Source: Bordetella parapertussis
GTDB taxonomy: Bacteria > Pseudomonadota > Gammaproteobacteria > Burkholderiales > Burkholderiaceae_C
Direction: 5' to 3'
Assembly (NCBI GenBank): GCA_945900685.1
Contig: CAMDJS010000093.1
Coordinates: 1-8,059 of the forward strand
DNA: 8,059 nucleotides
Position 1 is the stretch's first letter, and each line of letters starts with the position of its first letter. A program made the position numbers and the translations under genes. A model generated the notes under the pieces. That model saw only the letters and a list, made by a program, of their open reading frames with translations, was not told the origin of the DNA and ran no database searches. This document shows positions 1 to 6,969 of this stretch, piece by piece.

Positions 1-2121
1 GCCGATGAGATCAAAGGCGTGGCCGGTGAAAACCTGCGTCAGGCCAAAGACTGGCTGGCCACAGGCCGTCAATTGGTCACCATGAAAACCGATTGCGACC
101 TCAGCGCTTATGTGAGCGGCTGGCCTTCACTTGACGGCATTTTGGTGCAAGCGGTGGATGAAGCAGGCTTGCTGAATTTTTACAAGCAATACGGCTTCAA
201 GGGCTTGGTCAGCTCTTTGTCGTCTGACGCGCCTACAGGCAAAAACAACGCGCACCAAGGCGGTGGTGTCGGTGAAGTGGGTGTGTTGTTTGACACGCCC
301 GCCCCCGAGGTGTCGACTGAGGTGACTTACGACAACGTGTTGGACTGGGACAGCTTTGACAAATGGTTGACCAAAATAACGCAGGCCGATTTGGTGGCAC
401 TTGATACAGAAACCACGTCGCTGGTGGAAATGCAAGCGCAAATTGTTGGCATCAGTGTGTGCGTGAACCCGGGCGAGGCGGCTTACATACCGCTGGCGCA
501 CAACGCCGCCGATGCACCTGCGCAATTGCCGCTGCAAGACGTGTTGCAAAAGCTCAAGCCTTGGCTGGAAGACGGCAGCAAACACAAACTGGGTCAGCAT
601 GTGAAATACGACCGTCATGTGTTTGCCAACCACGGCATCGAAGTGCAAGGCTATGTGCACGACACCATGCTGCAAAGTTATGTGTTGGAAGTACACAAGC
701 AGCACGGCTTAGAGAGTCTGGCGGACAGGCACTTGGGCCGCAAAGGCTTGTCTTATGAAGATTTGTGCGGCAAGGGCGCGCACCAGATTTCATTTGCGCA
801 AGTCGATGTAGCGCGTGCCGCGCATTACGCCTGTGAGGATGCGGATTTCACGCTGGCTGTGCATCAAAGGCTGTGGCCTTTGCTGCAAGCCGATGAAAAA
901 TTGAATTTTGTTTACCAGTTGGAAATGCAAAGCAGCGAGGCGCTTTACCGCATCGAACGCAACGGCGTGTTGATTGATGCGCCGACACTGGCCGCGCAAA
1001 GCCATGCATTGGGCATGCGCATCATGCAGTTGGAGCAAGACGCTTACGAGATTGCCGGACAGCCGTTCAACCTCGCCAGCCCCAAACAACTCGGCGAAAT
1101 ATTTTTCGACAAACTCGGTTTGCCGGTGGTGAAAAAAACGGCCACCGGTGCGCGCAGTACTGACGAAGAAGTGTTGGAGAAACTGGCCGAAGACTTTCCG
1201 TTGCCAAAGAAAATTTTGGAACACCGGTCGCTGGCCAAACTCAAGGGCACCTACACCGACAAGCTGGCGCAACTCGCGCAGCCGCTGACCGGCAGAGTGC
1301 ACACCCATTACGCGCAAGCCGTGGCGGTGACGGGCAGGCTCTCCAGCAACGACCCGAATTTGCAAAACATTCCTATCCGCACGCCCGAGGGACGCAAAGT
1401 GCGTGAGGCTTTTGTCGCACCGCACGGTTTCGTGATCGCCAGCGCCGATTACAGCCAGATCGAGTTGCGCATCATGGCGCATTTAAGCAATGACCCGGCT
1501 TTGTTGAAAGCGTTTCACGACGGTTTGGATGTGCACAAAGCCACTGCAGCCGAGGTGTTTGGCCTGACGCCCGACACGGTCAGCAGCGAACAGCGCCGCT
1601 ATGCCAAGGTGATCAACTTCGGTTTGATTTACGGCATGAGTGCGTTTGGTTTGGCCAAAGCATTGGGCATAGACAACACAGCGGCGAAAAATTACATAGA
1701 GCGTTATTTCCAACGCTTTGCCGGTGTGAAACGCTACATGGACGACACGCGTGCGCAAGCCAAGGCGCAAGCCTATGTGGAGACGGTGTTCGGCAGACGT
1801 TTGTATTTGCCCGAGATCAATTCACCGAACGGCCCCAGACGCGCTGGCGCCGAACGTGCGGCCATCAATGCGCCCATGCAAGGCACGGCGGCAGACTTGA
1901 TCAAGCTCAGCATGGTCAAGGTGCAACAGGTGTTGGACGCCGAACACAAAGGCACGCGCATGATCATGCAAGTACATGATGAACTGGTGTTTGAAGTGCC
2001 GGATGCAGAAATTGATTGGGTGAAAACAGAAATCCCCCGACTGATGGCCGGTGTAGCCGAACTCAAAGTACCTTTATTGGCCGAGGTCGGTGTAGGCAAG
2101 AACTGGGACCAGGCGCATTGA
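1..2121 (+). CDS. polA: DNA polymerase I, 5'-truncated by window edge
   Basis: Replication and repair polymerase that fills gaps and removes RNA primers in the cytoplasm. The frame is open from base 1, so the gene begins upstream; the GTG at 19 is internal. 706 codons are visible. Against the roughly 930-residue family, about 220 N-terminal residues, most of the 5'-nuclease domain, are missing. Numbering visible residues from base 1, the 3'-5' proofreading domain starts near 115 and keeps Exo I (DTETTSL, Asp135 and Glu137), Exo II (KYDR) and Exo III (YACEDAD), so proofreading looks active. The polymerase domain has motif A (DYSQIELR, Asp483), the O-helix motif RRYAKVINFGLIYG (Arg532, Lys536, Phe540, Tyr544) and motif C (QVHDELVFEV, Asp660 and Glu661). 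All catalytic residues are present. The gene converges on the acyl-CoA ligase and shows no functional link to its neighbours. The identification is firm from motifs and whole-length family resemblance. Confidence 0.97.
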   Translation, partial: ADEIKGVAGENLRQAKDWLATGRQLVTMKTDCDLSAYVSGWPSLDGILVQAVDEAGLLNFYKQYGFKGLVSSLSSDAPTGKNNAHQGGGVGEVGVLFDTPAPEVSTEVTYDNVLDWDSFDKWLTKITQADLVALDTETTSLVEMQAQIVGISVCVNPGEAAYIPLAHNAADAPAQLPLQDVLQKLKPWLEDGSKHKLGQHVKYDRHVFANHGIEVQGYVHDTMLQSYVLEVHKQHGLESLADRHLGRKGLSYEDLCGKGAHQISFAQVDVARAAHYACEDADFTLAVHQRLWPLLQADEKLNFVYQLEMQSSEALYRIERNGVLIDAPTLAAQSHALGMRIMQLEQDAYEIAGQPFNLASPKQLGEIFFDKLGLPVVKKTATGARSTDEEVLEKLAEDFPLPKKILEHRSLAKLKGTYTDKLAQLAQPLTGRVHTHYAQAVAVTGRLSSNDPNLQNIPIRTPEGRKVREAFVAPHGFVIASADYSQIELRIMAHLSNDPALLKAFHDGLDVHKATAAEVFGLTPDTVSSEQRRYAKVINFGLIYGMSAFGLAKALGIDNTAAKNYIERYFQRFAGVKRYMDDTRAQAKAQAYVETVFGRRLYLPEINSPNGPRRAGAERAAINAPMQGTAADLIKLSMVKVQQVLDAEHKGTRMIMQVHDELVFEVPDAEIDWVKTEIPRLMAGVAELKVPLLAEVGVGKNWDQAH

Positions 2122-2168
2122 GCAAGTGTCAGTGCGCGACAGGGTTCAACCCCCACAAATTGTTCAGA

Positions 2169-2189
2169 CAAGCCAGTAGGCGCTGCTTG
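2169..2189. terminator. Weak hairpin in the convergent polA/ligase gap
   Basis: The 73-bp gap 2122-2194 lies between two convergent stop codons. It contains an imperfect inverted repeat: CAAG (2169-2172) pairs with CTTG (2186-2189) and CAG (2174-2176) with CTG (2183-2185). There is one bulged C and a six-base loop. A shorter GGGT-TCA-ACCC hairpin lies just upstream near 2142-2152. Neither is followed by a T-run on either strand, so this is not a classical intrinsic terminator. It may help end transcription from both sides, or it may be chance. Confidence 0.22.
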
Positions 2190-2194
2190 ATGCT

Positions 2195-3832
2195 TTACGC
2201 CGGGAACATCTCGCGCAATTTCAATTTGTAAAATTTTCCGGTTGAGGTGCGCGGGATCGCCTCTATGGGTTGGTAGCGGTCGGGCAACTGCCATTTGGCA
2301 AATCCCATGGATAACAAATGTTCGTTCAGTTTTGCTGTTTCCAATGTGGCGCCGGGTTTGAGCACCACACAAGCCAGTGGCCGTTCGCTCCATTTTTCGT
2401 CCGGTATGGCGATGACTGCTGCCTCTGCAATAGTGGCATGCGCCATCAACGCGTTTTCAAGATCGACCGAGCTGATCCATTCGCCGCCCGACTTGATCAA
2501 GTCCTTGGTGCGGTCTGTGATGCGCACAAAACCGGCGGTGTCCACACTGGCGACATCGCCGGTGCGCAGCCAACCGTCAGCGGTGAATTTGTCTTCTTGT
2601 ACCGGCACCTGGTGATAACTGCCTGTGATGAACGGACCGCGCACTTGAATCTCGCCGACTTGCATGCCGTCCCACGCCGCATTGAGTCCATCGTCAGTGC
2701 GTATCCGCAAATCGACCAAAGGCACTTGCATGCCTGCCATGGCAGCACGCCGGTAACGTTCGTTTTCGCTGTCGCCAGCAAATTCTGATTTCAAAAAAGA
2801 CACGGTGCACAAAGGAGAGGTTTCCGTCATGCCCCAACCTTGCATGATCCAGATGCCATGTTTGTCAAAAGCCCTGATCAAGGCTTCAGGAACAGCCGCT
2901 CCGCCAACCAAACTGCGCATACCGCTAGGCAGCTTCCAACGTCCGGGTGAGGTTTTCAAAGAAGCTTCATAGGTTTGAATCAGGCTCATCCAAATCGTAG
3001 GCACACCCAAAGCCAGTGTGGGCGGCGTGTGCTGCATCAGATCCAGCAAATCCTCCGGGTGCAAATGCGGGCCTGGGAAAACCAGTTTGCTGCCCATCAT
3101 CATGGCGCCATAAGGAATGCCCCAACTGTTGGCATGGAACATGGGCGTGACTGGCAACACCACATCGGTACTTTTCAATGACCAGAAATCGCCCAGACAA
3201 CCGACCAAGGTATGCAGCAAGGTGGAGCGGTGTGAATACACCACGCCTTTGGGTTTGCCGGTGGTGCCGGAGGTGTAGCACATGGAAACCGCATCGTCTT
3301 CATGGTGCTTCACGTATTCAAAGTGGGTGCTGTCTGTGTTTTCAAGCAAGTTTTCGTAATTCAGTTCCGGGCCGCTAAAGGCTTGTCCGGAAAAAGGCAC
3401 AACGATGATTTTTTCAAAATGGCACAGGTGTTTGAATTGGTGGAGCAAGGGCAAAAGCACATCATCCACAATCAAAAAACGGTCCTTGGCATCGTTGGCA
3501 ATCCACGCCAATTCTTCGGGGGACAAACGCAAATTCAAGGTGTGCATGACGCCGCCTGCGGCGGGAATACCGAAATAGCATTCCAAGTGCACATGGTGGT
3601 TCCAGCAGAGTGTGGCCACCCGATCCCCTTTCTTCAAACCCAGGTTCAACAAAGCCTGCGCCAACAGTTGGGTACGGCGGTAAATATCGCCATAGGTATG
3701 TTGCACATACGATTTGTCAGGCAGTCGTGAAACCACTTCATTGCTTGCAAACAAATGACCGGCGCGCTCCAACAAATGGTTGAGCGACAAGTGCACCGGC
3801 ATCATGGTGCTGTTGATGTGTGAATGGGTCAT
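2195..3832 (-). CDS. Acyl-CoA synthetase, medium/long-chain type (AMP-binding)
   Basis: Adenylate-forming ligase that would convert a carboxylic acid, ATP and CoA into acyl-CoA, AMP and pyrophosphate. The 545 residues match the usual length of the AlkK/DmdB-like branch. Core motifs appear in order: P-loop YTSGTTGKPKG (186-196), QGWGMTETSP (331-340), GWLRTGD (420-426), the hinge region around TDRTKDLIKSGGEW (439-452) and a C-terminal PRTSTGK with the expected catalytic Lys533. No signal peptide or membrane segment is evident, so it is probably cytoplasmic. The ATG at 3832 was chosen because it overlaps the upstream hydrolase stop in an ATGA. No clear Shine-Dalgarno precedes it, which fits translational coupling; Met10 or Met11 are alternative starts without a better site. 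The family assignment is strong. The substrate (fatty acid, methylthiopropionate-like or another acid) cannot be told. It is the last gene of a three-gene operon. Confidence 0.92.
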   Translation of the reverse strand: MTHSHINSTMMPVHLSLNHLLERAGHLFASNEVVSRLPDKSYVQHTYGDIYRRTQLLAQALLNLGLKKGDRVATLCWNHHVHLECYFGIPAAGGVMHTLNLRLSPEELAWIANDAKDRFLIVDDVLLPLLHQFKHLCHFEKIIVVPFSGQAFSGPELNYENLLENTDSTHFEYVKHHEDDAVSMCYTSGTTGKPKGVVYSHRSTLLHTLVGCLGDFWSLKSTDVVLPVTPMFHANSWGIPYGAMMMGSKLVFPGPHLHPEDLLDLMQHTPPTLALGVPTIWMSLIQTYEASLKTSPGRWKLPSGMRSLVGGAAVPEALIRAFDKHGIWIMQGWGMTETSPLCTVSFLKSEFAGDSENERYRRAAMAGMQVPLVDLRIRTDDGLNAAWDGMQVGEIQVRGPFITGSYHQVPVQEDKFTADGWLRTGDVASVDTAGFVRITDRTKDLIKSGGEWISSVDLENALMAHATIAEAAVIAIPDEKWSERPLACVVLKPGATLETAKLNEHLLSMGFAKWQLPDRYQPIEAIPRTSTGKFYKLKLREMFPA

Positions 3833-4836
3833 GGGTTAACCAAAGACCGGGTCCATTTCACAATCGAACTCGCCATGGGTTCGACAGATTCAGGATCGCG
3901 AATCTCACCTGCCAACACATGTTGGCCTTTGCTTCGGCTGTAAATCACAGCATCAATCGTTTTTTGGTCAGACCCTAATTGGGCAAAAGCCTGTTTGATC
4001 TTGTTTGGGTCAACCGTTTGGTCAGCCGCGCTATAGAGCACCAATACGGGCGTTTTGAATGCAGACAAATCGCTGTCGCGAACTTTCTTCACCAAGGCCA
4101 TCATGGGGAACAGCGCTTGGGTTGGGTACGAGCCTGTCCACGCTGTCTTTTCTCGCGGGTCGGTTTGTTCATAAGAAATAGTGTCACCAGACACAGCAGT
4201 CGCAATTTGCTTGCCCCAGGGCCCGTTGATCAACTCTGACATTTTGTTTTTCAAACCGAAGTTGGGAGAGATAAACACGAACGCGTTGACCTTGGCCGCT
4301 TGCGGTGAGGTGCCCAGCCAAGTCGATAAAGTGGAACCGGTGGAGCAACTGATGACCAGCACTTTGTCACCCAGTGCTTGACCGATTTGAATGGCTTCCA
4401 GTGTGTCGGCCAGCCAGTCTTGTGCGCTGGCTTGGCCCATGGCATCGCCATCAAGTCCATGGCCGGTGAGGCGTGTGTAAAACACATTCGCACCCAGGGC
4501 TTTAGCCACCTCATCAGCGACCGGCGCTGTTTCTAAACGGCTGGCAGAAAACCCGTGGATGTAAACCACCGACCAAGCGGTTTTGCGTTTTTCGCCCTCA
4601 GCCCAAACAATGCCTTTGGCCGTGCCCGCACGCAATGCTTTGAAGCTGGCTTCAGACTCTGCCAACCACGGGTCAAGTTCATTGATTGAGGTGGGAGCGG
4701 CTTGGCGCGGCGTGGGTGTATCGGCGCCGAAGTCGTTCACCGGTCCAAGAAAAAACGTTGCCAACAAGACAACGATCACACCTGACAAAGCCTTCCACAG
4801 GCTCAGTCCGGTTTGCGGGCGAAAAAGTCTGGCCAT
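3829..4836 (-). CDS. Membrane-anchored alpha/beta hydrolase
   Basis: Probable serine esterase or thioesterase of the alpha/beta-hydrolase fold, 335 residues, exact substrate unknown. The N-terminus has basic residues (Arg4, Arg6), then a hydrophobic stretch at about 12-31. This suggests a signal anchor or uncleaved signal peptide that places the enzyme on the periplasmic face, or less likely a secreted form; there is no lipobox. The oxyanion region is the HG pair at 94-95 (YIHGFSASR). The likely nucleophile is Ser165 in SCSTGS, where the first Gly of the usual GxSxG elbow is Ser. Asp272 (YSAADQTVD) and His306 (KGQHVLAGE) complete a plausible triad. The ATG at 4836 has a GGAG (4844-4847) seven bases upstream. 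It follows the hydratase gene by 23 bp, and its stop overlaps the ligase start by 4 bp, so it should be co-transcribed with both. It could feed acids to the ligase, but this is inference from position only. Confidence 0.85.
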   Translation of the reverse strand: MARLFRPQTGLSLWKALSGVIVVLLATFFLGPVNDFGADTPTPRQAAPTSINELDPWLAESEASFKALRAGTAKGIVWAEGEKRKTAWSVVYIHGFSASRLETAPVADEVAKALGANVFYTRLTGHGLDGDAMGQASAQDWLADTLEAIQIGQALGDKVLVISCSTGSTLSTWLGTSPQAAKVNAFVFISPNFGLKNKMSELINGPWGKQIATAVSGDTISYEQTDPREKTAWTGSYPTQALFPMMALVKKVRDSDLSAFKTPVLVLYSAADQTVDPNKIKQAFAQLGSDQKTIDAVIYSRSKGQHVLAGEIRDPESVEPMASSIVKWTRSLVNP

Positions 4837-4859
4837 GGTATTGCTCCGGTAAGGGCGGG

Positions 4860-5639
4860 TTACTGGTGTTTGAATGCGGCGGCGCGTTTGTTGACAAAGG
4901 CGTCCATGCCTTCTTTCTGGTCTTGTGTAGCGAACAAAGCATGGAAGATGCGACGCTCAAACATCACGCCGTCACTCAACCCGCTCTCAAACGCACGGTT
5001 GACAGATTCCTTGGCCGCCATGACCGCGATTTGGGAGTAGCCGCAAATCATCAGTGCTGCTGCCAGTGCTTCTTCCATGAGTTTGTCTAAAGGCACGATG
5101 CGGCTCACGAGTCCGGCGCGTTCGGCTTCTTCGGCATTCATCATGCGACCGGTCAACACCAAGTCCATGGCTTTGGATTTACCTACGGCGCGCGGCAGTC
5201 GTTGTGTGCCACCGGCACCGGGAATGATGGCCAGTTTGATTTCAGGTTGACCGAAACGTGCGTTGTCTGAGGCGATGATGAAGTCGCACATCATGGCGAG
5301 TTCACAACCACCGCCCAAGGCGAAACCGCTGACTGCGGCAATCACCGGTTTGCGAATGCTGCGTATGGTTTCCCAGTGTTTGGTGATGTAGTCGTGTTTG
5401 TACACATCGGCAAAACGGTAGGTGGCCATGGCGCCGATGTCGGCACCAGCGGCAAATGCTTTTTCGCTGCCGGTGATGATGATGCAACCGATGGCCGCGT
5501 CTGCATCGAAAGCAAGTAGCGCAGCGCCGAGTTCAACCATCAAATCCGGGCTCAAGGCGTTCAGTTGCTTTGGGCGGTTGAGTGTGATGACACCCACCTT
5601 GTCGGCTTCGGTGTGCACTTGAATGAATTCGTAAGACAT
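4860..5639 (-). CDS. Enoyl-CoA hydratase (crotonase family), PaaF candidate
   Basis: Adds water across the 2,3 double bond of enoyl-CoA esters to give 3-hydroxyacyl-CoA. The 259 residues are the normal length. The sequence closely follows the true short-chain hydratases: oxyanion-hole segments AFAAGADIGAM (61-71) and ALGGGCELAMMCD (107-119), and both catalytic glutamates, Glu113 in GGCELA and Glu133 in FGQPEI, 20 residues apart as in rat mitochondrial crotonase. A PGAGGTQRL segment follows, and the C-terminus (EGMDAFVNKR) is typical. The ATG at 5639 has GGAG (5646-5649) six bases upstream. It is the first gene of the leftward operon and lies head-to-head with paaG, 93 bp apart. Because no paaF is present in the visible paa operon, this enzyme could hydrate 2,3-dehydroadipyl-CoA. 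A general fatty-acid or amino-acid breakdown role is equally possible, so no gene symbol is given. Confidence 0.94.
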   Translation of the reverse strand: MSYEFIQVHTEADKVGVITLNRPKQLNALSPDLMVELGAALLAFDADAAIGCIIITGSEKAFAAGADIGAMATYRFADVYKHDYITKHWETIRSIRKPVIAAVSGFALGGGCELAMMCDFIIASDNARFGQPEIKLAIIPGAGGTQRLPRAVGKSKAMDLVLTGRMMNAEEAERAGLVSRIVPLDKLMEEALAAALMICGYSQIAVMAAKESVNRAFESGLSDGVMFERRIFHALFATQDQKEGMDAFVNKRAAAFKHQ

Positions 5640-5732
5640 GAGAGGCTCCGCTCAGATTGTGGAATGCTGGCAACTATAACCAAGGAATGAAAGATCAGCA
5701 CGGTGTTAAATTACCCGAAAAAGGAGACAGAG
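5640..5732. promoter_or_regulatory. Divergent promoter region, hydratase operon and paa operon
   Basis: These 93 bp are the only place from which both the leftward hydratase-hydrolase-ligase operon and the rightward paaG-paaI-paaK operon can start locally. Two -10-like hexamers overlap on opposite strands: TATAAC on + (5675-5680) and TATAGT on - (5673-5678). I find no good -35 hexamer at 16-18 bp for either; the + strand candidate is only TCAGAT-like. Weak or activator-dependent promoters are therefore likely if these are real. A second + strand possibility is an extended TG-T-TAAATT at about 5704-5712, which would leave a very short leader. I see no convincing operator palindrome for a PaaX- or PaaR-type repressor. 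Confidence 0.45.
5721..5726 (+). promoter_or_regulatory. Ribosome binding site that fixes the paaG start
   Basis: AAGGAG lies six bases before the ATG at 5733. This strong site rules out the in-frame GTG at 5703, whose reading frame would run through the ribosome binding site itself. Confidence 0.85.
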
Positions 5733-6527
5733 ATGAGTGAAAACACAGTTTTGTATGAAGCCCATGGCGGCGTTGCCAAAGTCACGTTGAACCGGCCTCA
5801 GGCACTCAACAGTTTCACCCGCCAGATGCACCATGATTTATGGGCTGCACTGGATCAGGCCGAAGCGGATGACAAGATTCGCGCCTTGGTGATCACCGGT
5901 GCCGGCCGTGGTTTTTGTGCGGGTGCAGACTTGGCTGAATTTGATTTCGCTGAAGGTCCCAACTTGGTGGAACGCGCCGACCCAGGTCCGGTGATTGACC
6001 AGGCTTTCAATCCCACCACCCGCCGTTTGCAGCAGTTGCGCATGCCAACCATTGCCGCCGTCAATGGTGTGGCCGCCGGTGCCGGTGCATCGCTGGTGAT
6101 GACTTGCGACATTGCCATTGCAGCACCCGGCGCGAGTTTCATTCAAGCGTTCAGCAAAATCGGTTTGATACCGGATGCAGGCAGCAGCTGGTTTTTGGTT
6201 GAGCGATTAGGTCTGGCGCGTGCCATGGCATTGGCCATGACCGGTGACAAATTGCCCGCAGCCCAAGCCAAAGAATGGGGAATGATTTGGGATGTAGCCG
6301 ACGATTGTGTCGCCGCTTCCATGGACATGGCGAACAAACTGGCAGCCATGCCCACCCAAGCTTTGATAGCTACACGCGCCCTGTTGCGTGAAGCCGGTGC
6401 ACGCAGTTTGAACCAGCAACTCGATGTCGAGCGCGACACCCAATCTGCTCTTGGTAGAACACATGACTACATCGAAGGCGTGTCGGCTTTCTTGCAAAAA
6501 CGGCCGGCGCAGTTTTTGGGTAAGTGA
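5733..6527 (+). CDS. paaG: 1,2-epoxyphenylacetyl-CoA isomerase
   Basis: Crotonase-family isomerase of aerobic phenylacetate breakdown. It converts the ring 1,2-epoxide of phenylacetyl-CoA into the oxepin-CoA and also shifts double bonds later in the pathway. The 264 residues fit the family (about 262). Family marks include NRPQALNSF (20-28), the oxyanion segment TGAGRGFCAGADL (55-67), NGVAAGAGA (111-119), then AFSKIGLIPDAG (139-150) with Asp148 matching the catalytic Asp of characterised PaaG. Further PaaG-like segments are EWGMIW (181-186) and the end EGVSAFLQKRPAQF. Hydratase-type Glu residues are absent at the matching places, which separates it from the neighbouring hydratase. One small variation is GSS at 150-152 where GGT is common. 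The start is the ATG at 5733, behind a strong AAGGAG. It heads an operon with paaI, which begins 1 bp after its stop. Confidence 0.93.
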   Translation: MSENTVLYEAHGGVAKVTLNRPQALNSFTRQMHHDLWAALDQAEADDKIRALVITGAGRGFCAGADLAEFDFAEGPNLVERADPGPVIDQAFNPTTRRLQQLRMPTIAAVNGVAAGAGASLVMTCDIAIAAPGASFIQAFSKIGLIPDAGSSWFLVERLGLARAMALAMTGDKLPAAQAKEWGMIWDVADDCVAASMDMANKLAAMPTQALIATRALLREAGARSLNQQLDVERDTQSALGRTHDYIEGVSAFLQKRPAQFLGK

Positions 6528-6528
6528 G

Positions 6529-6969
6529 ATGTCAAACACAAGCACCCCTGAAGCGCTGGCCACACTTGTGGGTGAGACCATGTTTGCCGTTGATGTGGCT
6601 TCCAAAGACACCATGGGCATGGAGCTGTTGTTGTGTGCGCCCGGCCATGCACGCATGCGCATGCAGGTGCGTGGCCTGCATTTGAATGGCCACGGTATGT
6701 GTCACGGCGGGTTCATCTTCACGCTGGCGGACTCGACATTTGCATTTGCATGCAACAGCCACAACAAAAATGCCGTGGCTGCATCTGCCAGCATTGAATT
6801 TTTGAAACCGGCGCACGCAGGGGACGTGTTGACTTGCACGGCTGTGGAGCAAGTGCTCAGCGGTCGCCACGGTGTGTACGACATGACGGTGCGCAACCAG
6901 CGAGACGAAGTGATTGCTTTGTTCAGGGGCAAGAGTGCGCAAATTCCCGGGCAGGTGGTGAACACATGA
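6529..6969 (+). CDS. paaI: Hydroxyphenylacetyl-CoA thioesterase
   Basis: Hot-dog-fold thioesterase that hydrolyses hydroxyphenylacetyl-CoA esters and so frees CoA trapped in dead-end products of the phenylacetate pathway. It has 146 residues, close to the usual 140. The core matches E. coli PaaI closely: HLNGHGMCHGG (51-61), FTLADSTFAFACNS (64-77) with Asp68 at the catalytic position, EFLKPAHAGD (90-99), GVYDMTVRNQ (115-124) and ALFRGKS (130-136). The ATG at 6529 lies 1 bp after the paaG stop and gives the normal family length; an in-frame ATG at 6424 would add 35 unrelated residues inside paaG. The ribosome binding site is weak, so translation is probably coupled to paaG. The stop overlaps the paaK start as ATGA. 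Confidence 0.94.
   Translation: MSNTSTPEALATLVGETMFAVDVASKDTMGMELLLCAPGHARMRMQVRGLHLNGHGMCHGGFIFTLADSTFAFACNSHNKNAVAASASIEFLKPAHAGDVLTCTAVEQVLSGRHGVYDMTVRNQRDEVIALFRGKSAQIPGQVVNT
6953..6958 (+). promoter_or_regulatory. Ribosome binding site for paaK
   Basis: AGGTGG, one mismatch from AGGAGG, lies inside the 3' end of paaI, seven bases before the paaK ATG at 6966. It supports that start, together with the ATGA stop-start overlap. Confidence 0.6.

Noticed and set aside
790..1482. Long open frame of 230 codons antisense to polA, with others at 127-705 and 1773-2393
   Set aside because: They mirror the codon bias of polA on the opposite strand, show no recognisable protein family and have no ribosome binding site of note; polA motifs run intact across all of them.
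3302..3730. Open frame of 142 codons on the + strand inside the acyl-CoA ligase gene
   Set aside because: The ligase motifs on the - strand account for the whole stretch; the antisense frame gives no recognisable protein.
5703..5732. GTG at 5703 as an upstream start of paaG, adding ten residues
   Set aside because: The strong AAGGAG at 5721-5726 sits inside this extension and is correctly spaced for the ATG at 5733, which also gives the normal family length.
5640..5732. Operator for a PaaX- or PaaR-type regulator
   Set aside because: No inverted repeat with arms longer than a few bases stands out in the gap, so no specific operator can be claimed.
6424..6528. ATG at 6424 as an upstream start of paaI
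   Set aside because: It lies inside the conserved C-terminal part of paaG and adds 35 residues with no match to the thioesterase family; the ATG at 6529 gives the usual length.
6653..6664. Perfect 12-base palindrome GCATGCGCATGC
   Set aside because: It falls in the paaI coding sequence, encodes an ordinary Arg-Met-Arg-Met stretch and is not repeated elsewhere that I can see, so a regulatory role is not supported.
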